Assembly: GCA_030037815.1 (NCBI GenBank)
Contig: JASHPZ010000085.1
Span: forward strand, 1-36,830
DNA length: 36,830 bases
Origin: Thermoplasmata archaeon
GTDB taxonomy: Archaea > Thermoplasmatota > Thermoplasmata > Lutacidiplasmatales > UBA184
Direction: 5' to 3'
Of the stretch, positions 14,821 through 21,229 are shown one piece after another. How positions within the stretch are numbered: position 1 is the stretch's first letter; every line of letters starts with the position of its first letter. Both the position numbers and the translations under genes were made by a program. The notes beneath the pieces were generated by a model, which did no database searches, was not told the DNA's origin, and saw nothing but the letters and a program-made list of their open reading frames with translations.

Positions 14821-17739
14821 CTAGGCCCCCGGGGCACGGTAGTCCGGGCGGGCCCACTTCTGCTCGACGTCCGCGCCGGATACCGGTACGCGGGGCTTGC
14901 CCCGCGGGTTCGCGCGCGGCAGCGGGGAGGCGACCGGCCCCGCCCGGCCGAGCCGCTCCAGTCGGACGCGGGTCCCCTTGTAATCCGGAGTCGTGGTCGG
15001 GCCGTCCCGGCGGTCGGACGTCAGGCGGTTCACGGCGGCCTCCCCGCGGTCGTGGAGCGTCAAGAAGAGCGTCCGACCGCGCACGCGGTCCGTGACAACC
15101 ACGCGCGCCCGGGCGGCCCCCGTCGGGGAGATCAGGCGCACGGAGTCGCCGTCCACGAGGCCGCGCTCGGTCGCGAGTTCGGGCGACACTTCGACGAACG
15201 TCCCGGGGACCTTGTGCGCGATCGCGCGGTCTTCGTAGGTGAGATTCCCCCAGTGAAAGTGCTCGAGGAGCCGTCCGTTGTCGAGCGTGAGGTCGAACTC
15301 CGGAGCGTCCTCTTCGGGCGGACGCCACTCGACGGGGAAGAACCGGGCGCGGCCGTCGGGGAACGCGAACGACGTTTCGTGGAGCACGGGGGTGTCGGTC
15401 CCGTCCGCTCCCACGGGCCAGAGCAGGCTCGCGAAACCCTCGAGGCGCTCCCGAGAGACTCCGGCGAAGATCGGCGTGACGCGCGCCGCCTCGTCGAGCA
15501 CGCGACCCGGGTCATACTCGGGCCACCCGGCGCCCATCGCGTTCGCGATCGCGGTCACGATCTCGCCGTCGCTCTTCGCCTCGCCGAGGGGCGGGAACGC
15601 GGGATACAGCCGTTGGATGCGGCGCTCGGTCGAGGTGAAGGTGCCGTCCTTCTCGAGGCTCGCCGCGGCCGGCAGCACGACGTCCGCGCACTCCGCCGTG
15701 CGGGTCAGGAACAGCTCTTGCACCACGAGGAAGTCAACCGATTCGAACGCCCGCCGGACCTTCGCTTCGTCCGCGTCCGCGAGGAGCTTGTCTTCGCCGA
15801 TGACGTAGAGCGCGTGCAGGCGTCCGTCCAGGATCGCGTCGACCATCTCGGTGCTGGTCAGTCCCTTCGTCCGGGGGAGGGGCGCCCCCCACTCCGCCTC
15901 GACCCGAGCTCGCGCAGCGTCGTCGTCGACCCGCTGGTACCCGGGGAGGAACCCCGGCAGGCATCCGAAGTCGCTGACGCCCTGGACGTTGCAGTGTCCG
16001 CGCAGCGGGTACCCCCCCGTCCCGGGACGGCCGAAGTTGCCCGTCAGCAACAACAGATTGCAGATCGCGGTGGAGGTGTCGCTTCCGTTCTGGTGCTGGG
16101 TGACCCCCATCGCCCAGAGGGCACACGCGGACCGCGCCGCGTGCAGTATCTCGGCGCAGCGGACGATGTCGGCCGCCGGAATGCCGGTAACCGCCTCGGT
16201 CCGTTCCGGCGTCCACGAGGCCACCGCCGCCCGGAACGCGTCGACCCCGACCGTCCGGTCCGCGATGAACGCGGCGTCCTCCCATCCGCGCGCCAGCACG
16301 ACGTGCGCCACCCCGTTGAGCAGCGCGAGGTCGGTCCCCGCGCGGGGGGAGAGGAACAGGTCCGCTCGGGCGGCCATCTCGTGGCGGCGGGGGTCGACGA
16401 CGATCAGCTGCTGGCCGCGCAGCTTCTGCGCGCGCTTCACGCGTCCCGCGAGGACCGGGTGCGCCTCCGCGGTGTTCGACCCGACCGTGAGGACGAGGTC
16501 GGCCGACTCGATGTCGGCCATCGTGCCGGCGTCGGCGCCCACGCCGACGGTGCGGAACAGCCCGGTCGTCGCGGGGGCCTGGCAGTACCGCGCACAGTTA
16601 TCGACGTTGTGCGTTCCCAGTACCTGGCGGGCGAACTTCTGCGTCACGAACGCCTCTTCGTTCGTCCCGGTGCACGTCGCGATGACGCCGACCGCGTCCG
16701 GGCCGTGCTGCGCGCGGACCTCCCCGAGGCGGCGCGCGACCTCGGCGAGCGCCACCTCCCAGGAGACCTCGCGGAACCGGTCCCCCTCGCGGAGGAGGGG
16801 CCGCACCAGCCGGCGGGGGCTGTTGACGAAGTCGTAGCCGAACTTTCCCTTCACGCACGTCGCGATCCCGTTCGCCGGCGACTCCGGTCGGGGAGCGACC
16901 TTGAGAACCTCCCGCCCGCGCGTCCAGACCTCGAACGAGCAGCCGACCCCGCAGAACGTGCAGACGGTCTTCGTACGCCGGATGGAGCCGCGGCGCGCCG
17001 CCGCCTCCACCTCGCTCGTCAGCCACAGCGGCCCGAGGTCGGGGGACGCCTCTTTCGTCCAGCCGACCAGCCGCTGTCGGGCCGCGGCGGAGATCCCGCT
17101 GAAGTGGCCGGCGCGCCCGCGGATCGACCGCTCCATCATCGCGTCGACCGGGCAGACGGTCGAGCAGGTCCCGCACGAAACGCACGACGAGTCGTCGATC
17201 GAGCGGCCCGAGTCCCAGACGACCCGCGGGGGGTCGAGCGACCAGTCCATGTGGATCACTTCGTTGACGACGACGTTCTGGCACGCCTCGACGCAGCGGC
17301 CGCACTGGATGCATTGGGCTGGGTTGTAGACGTAGAACGGGCTCGAGTCGTCCAGGGGGTACGGCTTCGCCCGGTACGCTTGGTGCCGGATTCCCAACGC
17401 GAGCGCGGTATTGTGCAGCTCGCAGTCTCCGTTGTTGCGGTCGCAGAGCGTGCACGCGAGCTCGTGGTTCTCGAGCGCGTGTTCGACCGCTCCCCGTTGC
17501 GCGGCCGCCACGAGCGGGGGTCGGACCTCCACGCGCATCCCGTCGGCGGGGACGACCGCGCACGAGCGCTGGAGCTTCCCGTCCACGAGCACCACGCAGG
17601 CGTCGCACGTCCGGAGCGGTCCGAGTTTCGGGTGGTAGCAGAGGCTGGGGATGCTCAGCCCCTCGTGTCGGAGCGACTCGAGCAGCGGTCGGTCGGTCGC
17701 GAGCTCGCGGGGCATCCCGTCGAGAAGTACGTGGACCAT
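14821..17739 (-). CDS. fdhA: Formate-dehydrogenase-like Mo/W oxidoreductase, NuoG-type N-terminus
   Basis: The 972 residues start with iron-sulfur modules: a [2Fe-2S] domain (Cys34, Cys45, Cys48, Cys60), a NuoG-type His92/Cys96/Cys99/Cys106 cluster, and two [4Fe-4S] clusters (Cys143/146/149/153 and Cys186/189/192/196). A fifth cluster at the head of the catalytic domain uses Cys260, Cys263, Cys267 and Cys295. The metal ligand is Cys386 in NCARYCQAP, encoded by TGC, not selenocysteine. The next residue is Gln387, where formate dehydrogenases have a catalytic histidine. The second active-site region reads GGYPLRGHCNVQG, keeping the arginine. No NADH-binding or hydrogenase subunit is nearby, so the electron acceptor is unknown; formate oxidation, or CO2 reduction, is the family function but is not certain here. 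ATG 17739 is followed directly by the [2Fe-2S] fold. Confidence 0.9.
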   Translation of the reverse strand: MVHVLLDGMPRELATDRPLLESLRHEGLSIPSLCYHPKLGPLRTCDACVVLVDGKLQRSCAVVPADGMRVEVRPPLVAAAQRGAVEHALENHELACTLCDRNNGDCELHNTALALGIRHQAYRAKPYPLDDSSPFYVYNPAQCIQCGRCVEACQNVVVNEVIHMDWSLDPPRVVWDSGRSIDDSSCVSCGTCSTVCPVDAMMERSIRGRAGHFSGISAAARQRLVGWTKEASPDLGPLWLTSEVEAAARRGSIRRTKTVCTFCGVGCSFEVWTRGREVLKVAPRPESPANGIATCVKGKFGYDFVNSPRRLVRPLLREGDRFREVSWEVALAEVARRLGEVRAQHGPDAVGVIATCTGTNEEAFVTQKFARQVLGTHNVDNCARYCQAPATTGLFRTVGVGADAGTMADIESADLVLTVGSNTAEAHPVLAGRVKRAQKLRGQQLIVVDPRRHEMAARADLFLSPRAGTDLALLNGVAHVVLARGWEDAAFIADRTVGVDAFRAAVASWTPERTEAVTGIPAADIVRCAEILHAARSACALWAMGVTQHQNGSDTSTAICNLLLLTGNFGRPGTGGYPLRGHCNVQGVSDFGCLPGFLPGYQRVDDDAARARVEAEWGAPLPRTKGLTSTEMVDAILDGRLHALYVIGEDKLLADADEAKVRRAFESVDFLVVQELFLTRTAECADVVLPAAASLEKDGTFTSTERRIQRLYPAFPPLGEAKSDGEIVTAIANAMGAGWPEYDPGRVLDEAARVTPIFAGVSRERLEGFASLLWPVGADGTDTPVLHETSFAFPDGRARFFPVEWRPPEEDAPEFDLTLDNGRLLEHFHWGNLTYEDRAIAHKVPGTFVEVSPELATERGLVDGDSVRLISPTGAARARVVVTDRVRGRTLFLTLHDRGEAAVNRLTSDRRDGPTTTPDYKGTRVRLERLGRAGPVASPLPRANPRGKPRVPVSGADVEQKWARPDYRAPGA

Positions 17740-17746
17740 GACCGAA

Positions 17747-17783
17747 CGGGTCGCGCCCCGCGCTCCGCCGCGGGAACGACCCG
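17747..17783. promoter_or_regulatory. Nested dyad at the fdhA promoter, candidate operator
   Basis: Two nested inverted repeats lie between the TATA-like element and the fdhA ATG. The outer arms are CGGGTCG (17747-17753) and CGACCCG (17777-17783); the inner arms are CCCGCG (17757-17762) and CGCGGG (17769-17774) around a 6-base centre. The dyad centre at about 17766 falls where transcription should start. It may be a repressor site or, if transcription starts earlier, an mRNA hairpin 7 bases before AUG. Confidence 0.5.
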
Positions 17784-17785
17784 GT

Positions 17786-17793
17786 CTATTTAT
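17786..17793 (-). promoter_or_regulatory. TATA-like element of fdhA
   Basis: Read on the minus strand this is ATAAATAG, the only AT-rich stretch in the gap. It overlaps the mobB-mobA stop codon and lies about 50 bases before the fdhA ATG, which predicts a 5' leader of about 25 bases. Confidence 0.6.
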
Positions 17794-18794
17794 CGGAGGT
17801 TCGCCCGCCGCCGACCGGCGAGCGCGCGCCGGAGTTGGCGGAGGTCGCGCGGGGTGTCCACGTCCGTGAACGACTCGGGGACGACCGCCCGCGCGGGCCA
17901 CCACCGTACTTCCCCCCGCGCGTCGAGCCGATCGACCAGCGCCTGAAGGCCCGCCCTCCGGCGGAGCAACGGCGTCACCGTCCCGCGGGAGGCACGGGCA
18001 TAGATCGCGTGGAGGACCTGCGGGACCCCGCGGGCGTCGATCGGGACGATCGAACGGCCGTCGAACGCCGCGCGCATTCGCCGCAGGCTCGCCGCGTCGA
18101 GGGACGGCATGTCGCCGCCGAACAGGAAGAATGGGCGGGGGGAACTCGCCGCGGCGGCCGCATATCCCGAGAGCGGCCCGCTTCCGCGCCGGTCGCGTAC
18201 CTGGGGGACGCGGAGGCCCGGGGCGGGGTCGACCGAGACCACTTCCGGACTCAAGCCCGCGCGGCGGGCCGCGGAGATCCCGCGCGCGAGGACGGTGCGC
18301 CCCGCCACCGTCCGGTAGAACTTCCTCGGCAACCGGGTCGAGCGACCTACGAGGAACACCGCGCGGGTGACCGGCGCGGGCCGGCTGGCGTGGGGGGAGG
18401 TGGTCGCCCGGTGCCACTCCACTTCGGCGACGACCGCCCGTGCCAGCGCGCGCACTTCGTCGGGCCGCCGCACCCGCACCCGCGCGCCGTGGAATCTCCG
18501 GCGGGAGTACCCTTCCACGAGGATCACGTCGACCGGGAGGGTGCGCGCCAGCGCCCACGCATCCCCCCGAAATCGTACGAAGGACTCGGTGCCGGAGAAG
18601 ACGACGAATCGAGCACCGGCCGAGTGCAGCCGGTCGGTGTCCTTGCCGCGCACATCGGGGGAGTGGTCGGAGTGCTTCACCACCGCGAGAGGAATCCGCT
18701 GCGCTGAGAGCCGTCGCGCGACGTCCTCGAGAAGAAGCGTTTTTCCCGAACCGCTCCTCCCGACGACCTGGATGACCAGCGGGGCGCGGGGCAC
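17790..18794 (-). CDS. MobB-MobA fusion, molybdenum cofactor guanylylation
   Basis: This 334-residue protein joins two molybdopterin-dinucleotide factors. The N-terminal MobB-like domain (about 1-150) has a P-loop GRSGSGKT at 12-19 and the family text KHSDHSPDVRGKDTDRLHSAGA split over two strands. The C-terminal MobA-like nucleotidyltransferase (about 155-334) has VGRSTRLPRK, LFGGDMPSLDAASL and the closing FTDVDTPRDL. The MobA nucleotide loop is shorter than the usual LAGGxSxRMG, so activity of this half should be treated with care. The order MobB then MobA is the reverse of common fused forms. GTG 18794 is chosen because it precedes the P-loop strand directly and a TATA-like site lies about 30 bases upstream. 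It sits upstream of fdhA on the same strand and divergent from moeA. Confidence 0.86.
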   Translation of the reverse strand: MPRAPLVIQVVGRSGSGKTLLLEDVARRLSAQRIPLAVVKHSDHSPDVRGKDTDRLHSAGARFVVFSGTESFVRFRGDAWALARTLPVDVILVEGYSRRRFHGARVRVRRPDEVRALARAVVAEVEWHRATTSPHASRPAPVTRAVFLVGRSTRLPRKFYRTVAGRTVLARGISAARRAGLSPEVVSVDPAPGLRVPQVRDRRGSGPLSGYAAAAASSPRPFFLFGGDMPSLDAASLRRMRAAFDGRSIVPIDARGVPQVLHAIYARASRGTVTPLLRRRAGLQALVDRLDARGEVRWWPARAVVPESFTDVDTPRDLRQLRRALAGRRRANLR

Positions 18795-18819
18795 GGCGTC
18801 GGTCGAGCGTCCCGCCGAC

Positions 18820-18829
18820 CTATCAAACC
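18820..18829 (-). promoter_or_regulatory. Possible TATA-like element of mobB-mobA
   Basis: The minus strand reads GTTTGATAGG in the 40-base gap between the divergent mobB-mobA and moeA starts, centred about 30 bases before GTG 18794. It is a weak match; no separate element is seen for moeA. Confidence 0.35.
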
Positions 18830-18834
18830 TGTTG

Positions 18835-19980
18835 GTGCCGCTCGAGACCGCGCGGCATCGAATCGACGGCGCTCGGTTCCGACCGTGGCCGACCGCGGTG
18901 GTTCCGATCGTCCAGGCGGTCGGCCGGTTCAGCGCCGTCACGATTCGAGCCCGCGTGCCCGAACCCGCCCAACGGCTCGCGGCGATGGACGGCTTCGCGG
19001 TACGGTCGGGGTCCTCGAGCGCGCGCCCAGTCTTCCGAGTCGACCCCGGGGAGTCCCGGGCCGGCGGGACCGTGGCCACGCTGGCGCGCGGCCACGCGAT
19101 CCGGGTGGGAACGGGCGCCCCCCTCGACCGGACGACCACCGCAGTCCTCCGGTGGGAGCGCGCCCGCGTAGATGGCGATACCGTCTCGGCCACCGGAGTG
19201 GTGCACCGCGACGTCGACGTCATCCGCGTCGGCGAGGACTACCCGCGCGGCGCGGTCCTGGTCGCACGTGGCGAGGTGGTCCGGCCCCTCCACCTCGCCG
19301 TACTGGTCGCGAGCGGAGCCCGTTCGCTCCGGGTGTTCCTTCCGAACGTCCGGGTGATCGCCATCGGCGACGAGCTCGCGTCGCTCGGCCACCGGGGGGT
19401 CCGGGACTCGATCGCGCCGACCCTCGCGGCGCTCCTCCGGTTCGGAAGGGTCGAGGTCGAGAGCGCCCTACCGGATCGACCGGACCGGATCGTGCGTGTG
19501 CTACGGCGGGCCGCGCGCCGCTCCGACCTCGTCGTCACGGTCGGGGGAAGTTCGGTCGGCGCGCACGACCGGACGAAGGAGGCGGTCCGCGCCGCGGGCC
19601 GGCTCCTGTTCGACGGCGTGCGGGTGAACGTCCTCAAGCGGGGCGCCGTCGGGGTCGTAGGTCGGGTCCCGGTCGCCGTCCTGCCGGGCCAGGTCGGCAG
19701 CGCGGTCACCGTCTGGCACGAGCACGGGCTCCATGTCGTGGGCCGGTGCGTCGGGCGCGACCCGCGGCGGTTCGAGAGCGTGCGACTGGACCGCGCCGTG
19801 GCGAACTGCCATCGGATGGATTCGGTCTACCTGTTCCGTCCGTCCGCGCGGGGGGTCGTCGCGGCGCGCTGGGGCGTCCACCGGTCCCGCGACCTCCTCG
19901 ACGCCGTCGGCTTCGGGATCCTGCCGCGTGGCCGCACGACCCCCGCCGGTGCGAGGATACGGATCCAGCGGTTGGACTAG
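18835..19980 (+). CDS. MoeA-like molybdopterin molybdenumtransferase, divergent
   Basis: MoeA inserts molybdate into adenylylated molybdopterin. The 381 residues follow the MoeA domain order: RLAAMDGFAVRSG at 47-59, RVGTGAPL at 90-97, IAIGDELASLG near 175-185, TVGGSSVGAHDRTKEA at 235-250 and a C-terminal beta-barrel domain. Several conserved loops are changed: DSNGPML reads DSIAPTL, the PGKP loop reads LKRG, and LPGNPVSA reads LPGQVGSA. The protein could therefore be a diverged MoeA with altered specificity or low activity; a second MoeA elsewhere in the genome would be informative. GTG 18835 gives the usual 50 residues before the MDGFAV motif. It is divergent from mobB-mobA with a 40-base gap. 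Confidence 0.85.
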   Translation: MPLETARHRIDGARFRPWPTAVVPIVQAVGRFSAVTIRARVPEPAQRLAAMDGFAVRSGSSSARPVFRVDPGESRAGGTVATLARGHAIRVGTGAPLDRTTTAVLRWERARVDGDTVSATGVVHRDVDVIRVGEDYPRGAVLVARGEVVRPLHLAVLVASGARSLRVFLPNVRVIAIGDELASLGHRGVRDSIAPTLAALLRFGRVEVESALPDRPDRIVRVLRRAARRSDLVVTVGGSSVGAHDRTKEAVRAAGRLLFDGVRVNVLKRGAVGVVGRVPVAVLPGQVGSAVTVWHEHGLHVVGRCVGRDPRRFESVRLDRAVANCHRMDSVYLFRPSARGVVAARWGVHRSRDLLDAVGFGILPRGRTTPAGARIRIQRLD

Positions 19981-19993
19981 CGCCCGGGCGCGT

Positions 19994-20026
19994 CGACCGG
20001 CGGGCGAGTGCGCGCCGACCGGCGGG
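19994..20026 (+). repeat. Two 11-base direct repeats before the RHH-like gene
   Basis: CGACCGGCGGG occurs at 19994-20004 and again at 20016-20026, 22 bases start to start, about two helical turns. They lie just upstream of the TATA-like element of the small DNA-binding-type protein at 20081, so they could be its own operator. The GC-rich background makes chance possible. Confidence 0.45.
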
Positions 20027-20052
20027 GTTGAAAATTTGAGCACCAATACACA

Positions 20053-20058
20053 CTTATA
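20053..20058 (+). promoter_or_regulatory. TATA-like element of the RHH-like gene
   Basis: CTTATA lies within an AT-rich patch, about 25 bases before ATG 20081. This is the spacing expected for a leaderless archaeal transcript and supports that start codon. Confidence 0.65.
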
Positions 20059-20080
20059 CGCCCCCCGCCTCCCCGAGCCG

Positions 20081-20338
20081 ATGCCCCCCCGCCCGAAGGC
20101 GGACCCTCCGGTCCAGGGGATGCTCCGCAAGAACATCACCATCACCGCCGAAGAGGCGGAGTTCCTGGAGCGTCACCCCGAAATCAACCAGAGCGCGCTG
20201 TTCCGCCAGATCGTCGAGAGCCTGATGCTCGCCGAGCGGACACCGGGCGTCGCGTCCACGCAGCCGGTCCGCCTCGGGAAGGCGGTCTACCGGTCGGGCG
20301 CGATCATGTTCCAGAAGTCGAACGAGCACCGCGAGTAA
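20081..20338 (+). CDS. Small ribbon-helix-helix-like protein
   Basis: The 85-residue product has the pattern of a ribbon-helix-helix DNA-binding fold at about 15-50: a short beta strand (RKNITIT), a helix (AEEAEFLERHP), a turn (EINQS) and a second helix (ALFRQIVESLMLAE). The family binds DNA as a dimer, often at its own promoter. The C-terminal part (51-85) is not recognised; it ends RSGAIMFQKSNEHRE. ATG 20081 is supported by the TATA element 25 bases before it. Its last 35 bases overlap the end of dtdA on the other strand. The target is unknown; the two direct repeats upstream are a candidate. Confidence 0.7.
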   Translation: MPPRPKADPPVQGMLRKNITITAEEAEFLERHPEINQSALFRQIVESLMLAERTPGVASTQPVRLGKAVYRSGAIMFQKSNEHRE

Positions 20339-21161
20339 GGGCTCGTTCCCGCGCCGGCGCCTCCGCGTCCCGGAGTCGGCGCACGGCAGTGGATTCGAAG
20401 GCGGCGAGTTCCGCGTCGCGCGCACGGGCGAAGACGACCCCGTCGTGCCCCGGAGTGGCGTCCAGGGCCGCCCGCACCGTGGCCGCGGTCACCGTCTCGA
20501 GCGCGTGGCGCGACAAGAGGTGCCCGAATGCCCACCGGCGTTCGAGGGCGAGTTCCGTGAAGTGCGGCGCGTAGTGGCCGCCGCCCGCCCCGACCGCGAC
20601 CCGGTCGGCGGGGTCGGGGGTCAGTTCGTGCAGGACCCGCGCGAGGAGGGCGACCGCCTCTGGGGTCGGACCGGGGCGCGCCCCAAACCCGATCTCGACG
20701 AAGAACGACGGCAGCGCGAGCTCTGGGCCGTGGTGGGTCGCCTCGAACGTCGCCGGGAGGCCGAGCGCGGAGGCGCCCTCCGTGAGTCGCCGCAGGGCGT
20801 CGGTCATTCGGCGGGGGTCCGTCGGGTTCACCGTCCCGGTCCGGCCGCCGACTTCGGCGCTCCCCACCGGATTACCGAGCGGATGAACGGTCAGGCACTC
20901 GACGTTCTGCTCGCTGCGGTGGACCGAGGGGAACACCAGCGTCCACCCTTCGTCCCGGAACTTCGGAGGAAGGCGAACATCGAGCCGCTCGTCCGTGACG
21001 TGCCAGCCGGGACGCCGCACGAGCTCGACGCCCGGCGCGAGGAGTCGGATCGGCGCGCCGTCAACGTGCGCCCCTGTGGCGGGCGGAGTCCCCCAAAGGT
21101 CGGCGAGAAGGGCGGCGACGGGGTCCGGCGCCGCGACCACGAGAAGGAACCCGGGGGCCAC
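20304..21161 (-). CDS. dtdA: D-aminoacyl-tRNA deacylase, archaeal DtdA (DTD2) type
   Basis: This 285-residue enzyme removes D-amino acids wrongly attached to tRNA. Family landmarks in order are FPSVHRSEQN (77-86) with LTVHPLGN, EATHHGPELALPSFFVEIG (140-158), GGGHYAPHFTELAL (193-206) and FGHLLSRHA (212-220). The frame is open far upstream through the surface-protein gene, so the start was set at GTG 21161, just before the first beta strand (FLLVVAAPDP), which matches the family N-terminus. The C-terminal 12 codons overlap the convergent RHH-like gene. It lies 68 bases after the surface-protein stop and probably has its own promoter or reads through from it. Confidence 0.9.
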   Translation of the reverse strand: MAPGFLLVVAAPDPVAALLADLWGTPPATGAHVDGAPIRLLAPGVELVRRPGWHVTDERLDVRLPPKFRDEGWTLVFPSVHRSEQNVECLTVHPLGNPVGSAEVGGRTGTVNPTDPRRMTDALRRLTEGASALGLPATFEATHHGPELALPSFFVEIGFGARPGPTPEAVALLARVLHELTPDPADRVAVGAGGGHYAPHFTELALERRWAFGHLLSRHALETVTAATVRAALDATPGHDGVVFARARDAELAAFESTAVRRLRDAEAPARERALTRGARSTSGT

Positions 21162-21185
21162 GGCGTCGCGGACGGCCGGGGGCGG

Positions 21186-21190
21186 AAAAA
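21186..21190 (-). terminator. Oligo-T run after the surface-protein gene
   Basis: On the minus strand a pyrimidine-rich stretch ends in five T at 21190-21186, 40 bases after the surface-protein stop. Archaeal RNA polymerase can terminate at such runs. The same stretch is 27 bases before the dtdA start, so it might instead act as a poor TATA element. Confidence 0.35.
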
Positions 21191-21229
21191 GGGGAGGGGA
21201 AAGGGTTCGCTCCGTCGTCGGGGCGGGGC

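Noticed and set aside
16582-16584. Possible selenocysteine at the FdhA active site
   Set aside because: The codon is TGC, not TGA, so the ligand is cysteine.
13387-17946. A 1519-codon open frame on the plus strand opposite fdhA and fdhD
   Set aside because: Low-complexity Arg/Asp/Glu composition and no motifs; the minus strand has complete iron-sulfur and molybdopterin signatures.
18367-18834. Upstream extension of the moeA frame
   Set aside because: It overlaps the well-supported mobB-mobA gene on the other strand and adds low-complexity sequence; GTG 18835 fits the family start.
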